Below are positions 57,316 through 64,000 of a DNA stretch of 64,000 nucleotides, in pieces. Origin of the DNA: Lepidodermella squamata (lineage: Eukaryota > Gastrotricha). The notes beneath the pieces are model-generated. The model was not told where the DNA came from. It made no database searches and saw only the letters and a program-made list of their open reading frames with translations. The stretch covers positions 2,356,001 through 2,420,000 of the forward strand of contig JBLDXI010000025.1 in the NCBI GenBank assembly GCA_047495785.1, read 5' to 3'. A program made the position numbers and the translations under genes. How positions within the stretch are numbered: the stretch's first letter is position 1; each line of letters begins with the position of its first letter.

Positions 57316-58536
57316 TTAATATAAGGCTCCGGTTTTTCGGCGAATATGAAGTAGCAATACAACTTTGCTACCATCCACAAAATCGATCAATGCCCCGTTA
57401 TCGCGGCGGATTTGAACTTGAATTGAATCTATAAAATTGGCTTTTAAAGGTAAATATAGGCCCGAGTTATAAATCACTGTAAAATGTGATGACAAGTCTG
57501 AATTTGCCGTAGCAGAAGCCATCGTAGAATAGGTTATCATTCGAAGGAGGCTAGCTTGGCAATCTCCAACAAAAACATCCGCTGCAACTGAGCAGTAAAT
57601 GAACAGTGAGTTATTGCCATAATTCAACTGAATGTTGTATTGAGCTGTAGCACTTTCTTCATAGCATGCATAAATAAAGGCAGGCGGTAAATCATTATCT
57701 TTGGTGATTACTGTTTGCTCAGAAAAATCAAAGTGCTGTGCTGAATTTACGCCTTCTTGATTTTCTACCGCCGCTGTCTCATTATTTGCATCCTCCTTAA
57801 GTTTTGGTCTGCTAGAAAGCCTAACAATCCCAACTGAGTTGAATAAAATGTGTGGATTTTCACGAATTTGGTGGCTCATATTCCACGCATATGCCAAGGC
57901 ATACGTTGACTTTATATCAAAAGTGGAAACTTCATTAAATTCTGGCTCGTCATTTTTTGGGGCCTTGGGAAAAATGAAAACTCCAGACGGTGTATTCTGT
58001 TCTATTGGAGACACAAAACCTAAGAGGCCAGCAGAATCTGAAGGTATAAACATAGAATATGGCCATTTACAGGTAATTTTAGTTTTTTTGTTGACTGAAT
58101 CATAATGAGCAAAAATAGAGCCATTACTACTTGAGATGGATATTTTTTCATTAAAGTGATCGATTAGTTTGGTTATATTCGCAAAATATTCACCTCCGAA
58201 ATTTACTTTGTTAATAAAGCCAGTTTCCCATGGATTGTTGAAACTTTTCATCCGATGTGGCAAAGAGCCAGGATTTGTTAAATAATTAGCAATAATGTCG
58301 TTTTTAAAAGATTTCAGCCAGTTACAATCAAGCACATAGACTGTATGACGATCAATGCTACTCCACCTAACAGGAATTGTAGCCTCAAGTAGGGCTACTT
58401 CATAAGCACGGCAATCGGGTACGCAAATTGGGACAGGGAGAGCAACTTGATAATCCGACGGAGTATTCGCCGGATGTTGAGAATATGAGGCATTCGAGGG
58501 TAAATAAATAAAGAAGTCCTCCTGGATGCTAAGCAT
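57316..58536 (-). CDS. Minor capsid (penton-like) protein
   Basis: 406 aa. The N terminus has FIYLPSNASYSQHPANTPSDY followed by a basic-poor jelly-roll start (YEVALLEATIP), the signature of the Polinton penton/minor capsid family. The C terminus reads IQVQIRRDNGALIDF..SKVVLLLHIRR, matching the conserved family ending (D-x-x-G-x-x-x-x-F-x-x-G-x-V-x-x-x-LH). It probably occupies capsid vertices. Its start overlaps the preceding gene's stop by 8 bp. Confidence 0.85.
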   Translation of the reverse strand: MLSIQEDFFIYLPSNASYSQHPANTPSDYQVALPVPICVPDCRAYEVALLEATIPVRWSSIDRHTVYVLDCNWLKSFKNDIIANYLTNPGSLPHRMKSFNNPWETGFINKVNFGGEYFANITKLIDHFNEKISISSSNGSIFAHYDSVNKKTKITCKWPYSMFIPSDSAGLLGFVSPIEQNTPSGVFIFPKAPKNDEPEFNEVSTFDIKSTYALAYAWNMSHQIRENPHILFNSVGIVRLSSRPKLKEDANNETAAVENQEGVNSAQHFDFSEQTVITKDNDLPPAFIYACYEESATAQYNIQLNYGNNSLFIYCSVAADVFVGDCQASLLRMITYSTMASATANSDLSSHFTVIYNSGLYLPLKANFIDSIQVQIRRDNGALIDFVDGSKVVLLLHIRRKTGALY

Positions 58537-58732
58537 TTGTTATGTTATCCTTATCTATCTTTTCTAAAGTAAGGATTGCGCTGTTGCCAAAAGGGGGGAG
58601 CTTAGTTTTGAATAAATAGTTTGAAATTTCTATAAGCCAAACGGTTATTAGAAGGAAAAAAATGTAGGCCCCTACACGCACAGATGGCTTTTGTAGGAAA
58701 GCTAAGAGTGGAGTCGTAGGAACTCTATTCAT
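58529..58732 (-). CDS. 67-aa single-pass membrane protein
   Basis: Starts at the ATG at 58732, overlapping the integrase stop by four bases (ATGA), and overlaps the penton gene start by 8 bp. It has one strong transmembrane helix (VGAYIFFLLITVWLIEISNYL). Overlap on both sides supports a real gene in a compact block. Function is unknown; small membrane proteins occur in other Polintons. Confidence 0.65.
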   Translation of the reverse strand: MNRVPTTPLLAFLQKPSVRVGAYIFFLLITVWLIEISNYLFKTKLPPFGNSAILTLEKIDKDNITNA

Positions 58733-59940
58733 GAGGCCAAGGTTTTGATCTCGTTTGCATCAATCCAACTAGCGGCTTCAATCGGCCAGTTTTGCCATTT
58801 CACAAGAGCCTGTTTCTTGCCATTTATAGTGCGATGCTTCAGAACTTTTTCTATTAAATATGTTTCTTGCGGATGTGCTATCTGAAGCTGCCAATCGTAA
58901 AAACTACCTTGAATACGCTTATTCAGAGTATCACGGAGATAATACTTGTCGGGGATGGTACAAGTATCTATGCGGTCGATAAAAAAATATTCTTCAGTAA
59001 AAATGAAATCTCCTTCTTTGTGAAATAAATCCTTTACACGACTAATTCTAACACAATCACCGACAGAAAAAGTCGGTTTGTATAGTAAATTCTTGCGCTT
59101 TTCAAGCATCAATTGATCTCTTTTTCCAAAAACATTATTGTAAGCAACCAAATTTATAGGATCTTCTGGGGAAGCTAGCCATAATTCTAACGGGGCAACC
59201 CTAGTGCTGCGATTTTTCATTTGATTGTAAGACGCTAAGAAAAAAGGTAAGTAATCGATGTAACGCAGCGTATGATTTGCAATTTGATGCCTCGAAATAG
59301 TTCTACGAAGCCAACGGTTGAAAATTTCTATGGGTGAACACTTGAACATGGAGGTTGTAGTGTAATAATAAACATTGAATTTTTTAAATATTTTTTTAGC
59401 TTCTTTGTTGATAAATTCTCCGCCAGAATCTGTAGTGAAAGAGCGGCAACGCAAATCAGGTGTTAGGCTGCTCAAAAAATTACTGATCTTCTCAGCAGTG
59501 TAATTTCCTTCTTTGTTAAGTAAGGGAATACAGAAAGCATAACGCGTAAAACAGTCTTTGATTGTAAGTAAATAGCGGGTTCCATCATTATCTTGGCTTG
59601 AATCTTGAACTTCAAGAAGATCACCTAGAAAGAGGTCACTTCTAGCATAAACTTCATATTGCATGAATTGCTTCCGGTTTCTTACACTTAGTGGTTTATA
59701 TAATGAATATGTTCGATCATGGCTCATAATCTCAGCTAGTTTTTTATGAGTAAGGGAATTTCTCAGCTCTAAGGGTAATGTAGCTTTAAGTGTTGAGTAT
59801 AATCTGCGCAGGCCTTGAAATGATCCAACATGTTTCGGATCATTATAGAAGCTCAAAACAAACGATTTCAAGTCTGACCTGTGGTTTATTTTAGCATCTC
59901 CTTCAGCTAGACGTCTCGCATTGTGTTTATTACGTGGCAT
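58729..59940 (-). CDS. INT: Retroviral-type integrase with chromodomain
   Basis: 403 aa, uninterrupted. The DDE core shows Asp in LGDLLEVQ (about residue 107), Asp in FTTDSGGEF (about 171) and Glu in SPIEIFNRWLRR (about 205), with YLLTIKDCFTRYAF between the first two. A C-terminal chromodomain starts near residue 361 (YLIEKVLKHR...LVKWQNWP...SWIDANEI). This is the Polinton c-integrase; it inserts the element and typically gives a 6-bp target duplication. The active-site residues are intact. It heads a set of three overlapping leftward frames. Confidence 0.93.
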   Translation of the reverse strand: MPRNKHNARRLAEGDAKINHRSDLKSFVLSFYNDPKHVGSFQGLRRLYSTLKATLPLELRNSLTHKKLAEIMSHDRTYSLYKPLSVRNRKQFMQYEVYARSDLFLGDLLEVQDSSQDNDGTRYLLTIKDCFTRYAFCIPLLNKEGNYTAEKISNFLSSLTPDLRCRSFTTDSGGEFINKEAKKIFKKFNVYYYTTTSMFKCSPIEIFNRWLRRTISRHQIANHTLRYIDYLPFFLASYNQMKNRSTRVAPLELWLASPEDPINLVAYNNVFGKRDQLMLEKRKNLLYKPTFSVGDCVRISRVKDLFHKEGDFIFTEEYFFIDRIDTCTIPDKYYLRDTLNKRIQGSFYDWQLQIAHPQETYLIEKVLKHRTINGKKQALVKWQNWPIEAASWIDANEIKTLAS

Positions 59941-59943
59941 GAC

Positions 59944-60213
59944 CTAATTCTTCTTTATAGCTAATTTACGGCAAGTAGGGACAACCGAACAATTAGCCAT
60001 GTGGCTAAATAAATCACCGTTTAAGTGGAATAATAAATCATTTATATTATATAACATCCGCTCAGTAGACTCGACAAGTTGCCGCAGGTGAAGGAGTTCG
60101 GCTTGAGTATTGCGAACTTCCATAACAGCGAAAAAGCTGATTAAAATGGTAACCAGGGATAGCAGCAATAGGATCGGTAAAACAGCACGCGGAATATCTG
60201 TTGTTTGATGCAT
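59944..60213 (-). CDS. 89-aa membrane-anchored coiled-coil protein
   Basis: An N-terminal transmembrane helix (AVLPILLLLSLVTILISFFAV) is followed by a heptad-like helix (ELLHLRQLVESTERMLYNIND) and two Cys (NCS, TCRK). The stop lies 3 bp before the integrase ATG. The topology resembles a small type II membrane protein; function is unknown. Tight spacing supports it as a gene. Confidence 0.6.
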   Translation of the reverse strand: MHQTTDIPRAVLPILLLLSLVTILISFFAVMEVRNTQAELLHLRQLVESTERMLYNINDLLFHLNGDLFSHMANCSVVPTCRKLAIKKN

Positions 60214-60377
60214 AATAAATTACGAAGACTTTAAAAACGGGGAAATTTACCGATAGCCATATTTTTATTTCTGCTGCGAATTTTGAAAATTGATAGATAA
60301 TGATGAAAGTAGAAATAATGATTTTAGCTTAAAAAAAGACGGCACGCGATTAATCTTCCCTCATTCATTAAATCATT

Positions 60378-61157
60378 TTATTGTTGTTTGATATACAGAA
60401 AAAAAGGCGCCAATTTAACAAATGCTATTTTTATAAGAGATAACGAAAAACAGCCGCTCATAATCATTTTTCCAGTGTGAAACAGTGTGGCAGATACATT
60501 TAACTTTGGTTCATTTTCATTAGTGCTGACTTTGGAGAAAACACGTATACGCAACCCAGGAAAAAATTCTGGTTGGTAAACGCATATTTTAGGAAATTGA
60601 AAAGCTAGCAGGCTAAGATTGACAGTTTTATGTAAATCGTAGAACAATACTATATTAGTAATTATTGGGTCACGGATTATCAACCGTCGATTAACAATTT
60701 TTCTGAGTGTAGCTTGAAGAACTCCAAAAGCAGTAACACAATTCGAGGCTGTTTTGGTACCACTACAAATTATAGCTCCGGATGAAAATAATAAAAACGT
60801 CGCGTTAAAAGCAGGTACTTTATAGAACAAAGCACTCGACATTTTTTTTGGGTTATATTTTGCACAAGGTAAAATTAGGGCTAGACTATCTAAATTAAAT
60901 AGAAAATTTGACCTTGATTTAGCCATAATATTTGAAATAGAGTAATCAATATCATATTGTATATTATTTACTTCCATATTTAATGGTGGGGATTTCAATA
61001 GAAAAAAAGGTTCAGTGCTAGATTGTAGCTTTAAATCAACAGGATAGGATATAGTCAAATTTATGATCGTGGTCGACTGTGATGCGGCTGATTGAAGGCT
61101 TGTAACATACTTGATTTCAGCTGTTTCTGTTTGAACTTTGCGATAGGTTGAGGGCAA
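60378..61157 (-). CDS. TATA-binding-protein (TBP) homologue encoded by the Polinton
   Basis: 259 aa, uninterrupted. The C-terminal ~180 residues show the two TBP repeats. Repeat 1 has AKYNPKKMSSALF (about 99-111) and LLFSSGAIICSGTKT (about 122-136), matching the YNP[KR]-F and I-FSSG-K-x-x-[CV]-x-GAK pattern. Repeat 2 has VYQPEFFPGLRIRV (about 193-206) and TLFHTGKMIMSG (about 224-235), matching YEPELFPGLIYR and IFVSGK-x-x-x-TG. Of the DNA-kinking Phe positions, one in repeat 1 seems replaced by Met. The first ~85 residues are unassigned. TBP nucleates transcription by RNA polymerases at TATA boxes; here it may direct polymerase to element promoters or sequester host factors. The start overlaps the next frame by 97 bp, so the true start may be internal or spliced. 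Confidence 0.85.
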   Translation of the reverse strand: MPSTYRKVQTETAEIKYVTSLQSAASQSTTIINLTISYPVDLKLQSSTEPFFLLKSPPLNMEVNNIQYDIDYSISNIMAKSRSNFLFNLDSLALILPCAKYNPKKMSSALFYKVPAFNATFLLFSSGAIICSGTKTASNCVTAFGVLQATLRKIVNRRLIIRDPIITNIVLFYDLHKTVNLSLLAFQFPKICVYQPEFFPGLRIRVFSKVSTNENEPKLNVSATLFHTGKMIMSGCFSLSLIKIAFVKLAPFFLYIKQQ

Positions 61158-61489
61158 ATCATGACCAAAAAAGAGGCGACAGAATCTTGCTTTCGTGACT
61201 CATGATTGGTAATTGGAACAGCTGGTTTATTTTTCGCCTTGCATGGCGTTTTCGCCGATTTAGCAACTGATTTCTTCTCAGTACCTATGACTTTTTTCTG
61301 AATTTTATGTTTAGCATTGCGTTTCGGTTGATTACGAACCGCAGTTTTTGCTAATCTAGAGGCTGATGTTTGTTCAACAGGTTCCTTGGTAAACGTACTC
61401 GTATTCGGTTCATTCAGGTTTATTGGTACGAAATCATTGTTAGAAAAAAACAATGGAGAAGCCGGAGATGAATTGAAGAAAGCTTCCAT
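61061..61489 (-). CDS. Lys-rich small protein overlapping the TBP homologue
   Basis: About 142 aa from the ATG at 61489 (MEAFFNSS). It has a low-complexity middle with Lys/Ala/Pro repeats (KRNAKHKIQKK, KKSVAKSAKTPCKAK) reminiscent of linker-histone tails or nuclear localisation signals. Its last 97 bp overlap the 5' end of the TBP frame in another frame. It could be a separate DNA-binding protein, or an alternative upstream exon of the TBP gene. No family is assigned. Confidence 0.5.
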   Translation of the reverse strand: MEAFFNSSPASPLFFSNNDFVPINLNEPNTSTFTKEPVEQTSASRLAKTAVRNQPKRNAKHKIQKKVIGTEKKSVAKSAKTPCKAKNKPAVPITNHESRKQDSVASFLVMICPQPIAKFKQKQLKSSMLQAFNQPHHSRPRS

Positions 61490-61657
61490 AAATTCAGTAA
61501 GAAGAATAATATTCAAAGTTCTTGCGTTTGAAATGAAAAATGATCGAATGACGGAAGCCGGCCGCGGTGATTGGTTGGAGTTGCTGAGCCCCAGAACCTT
61601 CTGATTAGGAATGAATAAATAACAAAGGCATTATATAAATAAAATAAACTGACCAAA

Positions 61658-62464
61658 TTAGGTCGAAGAGCTGTTGTTGAAAGGTAAGACGGTAGCGACA
61701 GGTTGTAGTGCGATGGAGCGTTGCATGATGCCCGGCCATTTACTATTCGCACCTTCCTGCTGACCATTAAGAACATCGATGACTGATGCCCATGGAATTT
61801 TCTGAGCGTGTTGATAGGGTGGAGGTACGACGTTCTGCATTTCTACTGAGACCCTACGACCTGCCCGAAGTAAAAGGTAGAATATGTGCCGCAGGTTTAC
61901 GCTGACACCATTAAAGTTTTTTAACAAATCGTAAAATAAATGTTGGATGTAGATATATCGGCCTTCGGTGTAGGTAGGGTGTGCCGTTAGGCCATACCAG
62001 AAACTTTCTTCCAGGCCAGACACAATAATAGGGTTAGGGCTATCGTCGAGGCAATCATCCAAAAGGTAATCACTTTCAGTAAAAATAATTGAGTGACAAA
62101 TGGACGACCATAAATCATCCTGGCGAACAAGGAGCGTGGTAGTATCATTTAGGATGCTCTTCCATAAATCATGCCCAACGATGGAAGCACAGGTAGCTAA
62201 ATTATATTCGGCAAAATGTTGAAAATTCGTGCCATCGTGGGTTGATGGGAAGAGACGAGCAACGGCTCTTTTGTAGCCGAGATAAACATGATCGATAGTA
62301 ATATGTTGGCCTTTCGAGTTGGCAATCAAATCGAATATGGCGACTTCAGCGAATGTAATGCGTCCAGAGAGGGTATTTAGTGATATATTTAATGATTTCG
62401 GAGGAAAAAGTAAATCTTCTCGGTAGAAAATCGCTTCATAAGATTCATCATAGCCAATAATCAT
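61658..62464 (-). CDS. Polinton orphan protein, 268 aa
   Basis: A long clean frame from the ATG at 62464 (MIIGYDESYE). It looks globular and alpha/beta: FAEVAIFDLI, HLFYDLLKNFNGVSVNLRHI, then a Pro-rich C terminus. It is acidic with several Trp. I recognise no motif. It is the outermost leftward gene on the right side of the element, a position where accessory genes vary among Polintons. The C terminus may be altered by splicing. Confidence 0.65.
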   Translation of the reverse strand: MIIGYDESYEAIFYREDLLFPPKSLNISLNTLSGRITFAEVAIFDLIANSKGQHITIDHVYLGYKRAVARLFPSTHDGTNFQHFAEYNLATCASIVGHDLWKSILNDTTTLLVRQDDLWSSICHSIIFTESDYLLDDCLDDSPNPIIVSGLEESFWYGLTAHPTYTEGRYIYIQHLFYDLLKNFNGVSVNLRHIFYLLLRAGRRVSVEMQNVVPPPYQHAQKIPWASVIDVLNGQQEGANSKWPGIMQRSIALQPVATVLPFNNSSST

Positions 62465-62542
62465 AGCAACTTATTTGACCTTGCTATCCCTACCTTAATC
62501 TTTGCTTTTATTCGATTTTCCTTGAGTAAAAAAATGTTTCTT

Positions 62543-62810
62543 ATATTTTTTAGATTACAGTTAAGTTGGATTGATAGGAGAAAGTAAAGTTTATTTACAA
62601 AACAAGTTAATGGACATATCAGGAAAGAAAGGAGTATTTATAAATGCTAATGGCCAAAGTAAAAAATATTTATTATATTTTAGATTAAAGTTAAGGGGGA
62701 TTGATAGGAGAAAGTAATGTTTATTTACAAAAAAGGTTAATGGAAAGTAAGGTGTATTTATATAAGCTAATGGACAAAGCAGGAAAAAAGATGAGCTAGC
62801 TTGAGTTCTT
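62543..62810. repeat. Two-copy tandem repeat, 130-bp period, in the Polinton
   Basis: AGATTA[CA]AGTTAAG followed by GGATTGATAGGAGAAAGTAA and GTTTATTTACAAAA occurs at about 62552 and 62682, with TTAATGGA after each. It is non-coding and close to the right terminus, upstream of the rightmost small frame. Confidence 0.75.
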
Positions 62811-62917
62811 AGATTACTGTATCTAATCAAGTATCTTTTTGGAAACTAAGAAAATTGATGGAAGCAGAAGACATGTAAGTTTGGTTCTTTTTTAAAAAAT
62901 CTTGAATAAATTCTGTT

Positions 62918-63133
62918 ATGTTTAGTCGTGAACGCTTATATCAAGCACTGCTAAGCATTGACCATCTGCAACGAGCAATGACAGCAGCTATAAACGAAAT
63001 GTTGAACACACAATTGGAGGTTGAACAATTGATCAATGATGCATCACGATTTATGATAGCAACTCGAGCAAGAGATCAGGCATGCAGCCTAGATTGTGGT
63101 GATTGGAATTGTAATTACTGTTACAAAGATTGA
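62918..63133 (+). CDS. 71-aa small Cys-rich protein near the right end
   Basis: Starts at the ATG at 62918; the N-terminal part is helical (RLYQALLSIDHLQRAMTAAINEML) and the C terminus is CSLDCGDWNCNYC, with four closely spaced Cys that could bind zinc. It is the only rightward frame on this side of the element. There is no family match; it is kept because its composition looks protein-like. Confidence 0.4.
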   Translation: MFSRERLYQALLSIDHLQRAMTAAINEMLNTQLEVEQLINDASRFMIATRARDQACSLDCGDWNCNYCYKD

Positions 63134-63298
63134 AAAATTAAAAATAAATTATCATGTGTGCATTTTTTATATTACAAATTAATTCCCAGAAAGAATGCAA
63201 AAGCATGACTCATAATAGTTTTAGAAAAAAAGTATGCCCGCTGTATATTTTATCATAAACATTGCGTACATTTATGGGGCAATGGATAAAACGCACTT

Positions 63299-63499
63299 AT
63301 ATATTTATGTGAAACGGTTATAGTAAAAATGACCGTAGTGCTATTACTGATACAACGCTCGTATATTTATGCCAAATGGCTATAGTAAAAATCGCCGTAC
63401 TGCCATTACTGATCCCAAATTGCGTATATTTATACCAAACGGCTATAGTAAAAATCGCCGTACTGCCATTACTGATCCAAAGTTCCCATCCTTACTACT
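63299..63499 (-). repeat. Polinton right terminal inverted repeat
   Basis: Inverse of 44094-44295, with three ~63-bp units whose GATC/GATA starts fall near 63477, 63414 and 63352. The outer two are nearly identical to the left copy and the inner one is diverged (TAGTGCTATTACTGAT). The outermost bases read CCATCCTTACTACT. Confidence 0.9.
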
Positions 63500-64000
63500 C
63501 AAGAGTTCGCTTTCTGTCGGGCGTGCGATATTTATTAGAGGCGATAGCGCGGTCTCTTATACGCGAAGATGACGCGCGGTGTCATGATGTCGGTCGTCAA
63601 ATCACCGGAAGCGCCTGCTCTGTATTTTGCTGCCCAGTTATGTTTTCATTCATTCATTCCTTCATTTATTCATTCATCACCATCGGCGCGGGATTTCTAA
63701 TCGAAAATCGCGCCAGGCCACCCACCCGCCCGGCCGCGGCCGGCAATCTAAATTCTGTGCGGCACAAACGTGGCGCGCCGGTTTGCCGGCGTTTGGCTTG
63801 TTGCCGTTTTTGTTGTTGAAACGCCTTGTTGAAACATTAATGCCAACCGCTTGACCTCATCAGTTTTTGTAGCAATATCGGTTCAGTAGGATGACACCAG
63901 GGCCGACGCTACCCGGTCTGGTTGCGATGGCGTCATTATTTTCCGACACCCGTTTTTAACTACTATGCCCTATGTCCGGATCCGCGACGGCCGTGATTAC
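63500..64000. other. Right flank of the Polinton
   Basis: This host sequence does not match the left flank. It holds a degenerate CATT/CATC simple repeat (about 63645-63682) and GC-rich patches. The small frames overlapping it begin inside the terminal repeat and are not supported. Confidence 0.4.

Larger units (their letters stand above)
44094..63499. mobile_element. Complete Polinton/Maverick element, 19.4 kb
   Basis: The element is bounded by ~200-bp terminal inverted repeats starting AGTAGTAAGGATGGG and ending with the inverse ...CTTACTACT, matching the AG...CT termini known for Polintons. It encodes the full hallmark set: polymerase B, chromodomain integrase, packaging ATPase, adenain-like protease and two capsid candidates. 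It adds nucleotide-metabolism and transcription-related cargo. From dUTPase to the right end, early-type genes (kinase, RING, PC4-like, polymerase) point right and the morphogenesis block points left; they converge at 52159/52167. Reading frames and splice sites that I checked are intact, suggesting a young copy. I find no 6-bp target-site duplication (TAAATC left, CAAGAG right). Confidence 0.92.

Noticed and set aside
62518-62815. CRISPR-like spacing of repeats in the Polinton
   Set aside because: There are only two copies of a 130-bp unit with no short palindromic repeats or unique spacers; it is a simple tandem duplication.

Overview
The window looks like a nuclear contig from a nematode or a close relative. 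Introns are very short (mostly 43-60 nt, GTAAG/GTGAG...TTTYAG), genes are densely packed with AATAAA signals just after the stops, and there are tandem nuclear hormone receptors of the expanded nematode type and a LIM/transglutaminase protein of the LTD-1/hillarin type. The phylum is an inference from gene content; I cannot name the species.

Region 1 (1-15.6 kb, plus one gene at 31.7-33.8 kb) is a cluster of secreted, cysteine-rich proteins, all on the + strand. Four genes combine canonical Kunitz and/or PAN/Apple modules. Three further genes (6.4-11.1, 13.2-15.6 and 31.7-33.8 kb) each join a chymotrypsin-fold domain lacking the catalytic serine to one or more copies of a divergent Kunitz-like module with a 'D-[FY]-G-x-C' signature. 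A fourth gene (11.4-13.0 kb) has only the module. Modules often begin at phase-1 introns. In the genes I could resolve completely, splice phases close without a break.

Region 2 (15.6-22.6 kb) is about 7 kb without a supported gene. It is followed by an intronless 1328-codon LIM/pseudo-transglutaminase gene (22.6-26.6 kb), a convergent M13 (neprilysin-like) peptidase gene (27.0-29.3 kb, minus), and a 1.74-kb TA-flanked DNA transposon with CAGTGCTCCCTCG ends.

Region 3 (34.5-43.7 kb) is a tandem array of four intact nuclear hormone receptor genes on the minus strand plus two truncated receptor copies. The array ends at the next element.

Region 4 (44,094-63,499) is a complete Polinton/Maverick of 19.4 kb. 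It has ~200-bp terminal inverted repeats made of three ~63-bp tandem units, a protein-primed DNA polymerase B with intact exonuclease and polymerase motifs, a chromodomain integrase, an A32/FtsK-like packaging ATPase, an adenain-like protease, a double-jelly-roll major capsid candidate, a penton-like minor capsid candidate and a basic core-like protein. It also carries unusual cargo: a dUTPase, a deoxynucleoside kinase, a RING protein, a PC4/SUB1-like protein and, most strikingly, a two-repeat TATA-binding-protein (TBP) homologue. The terminal repeats contain repeated TATAAATA sequences, so the element may carry part of its own transcription-initiation system. I consider this the most interesting part of the window.

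The 500 bases right of the element hold a CATT-type simple repeat and no gene I can support.
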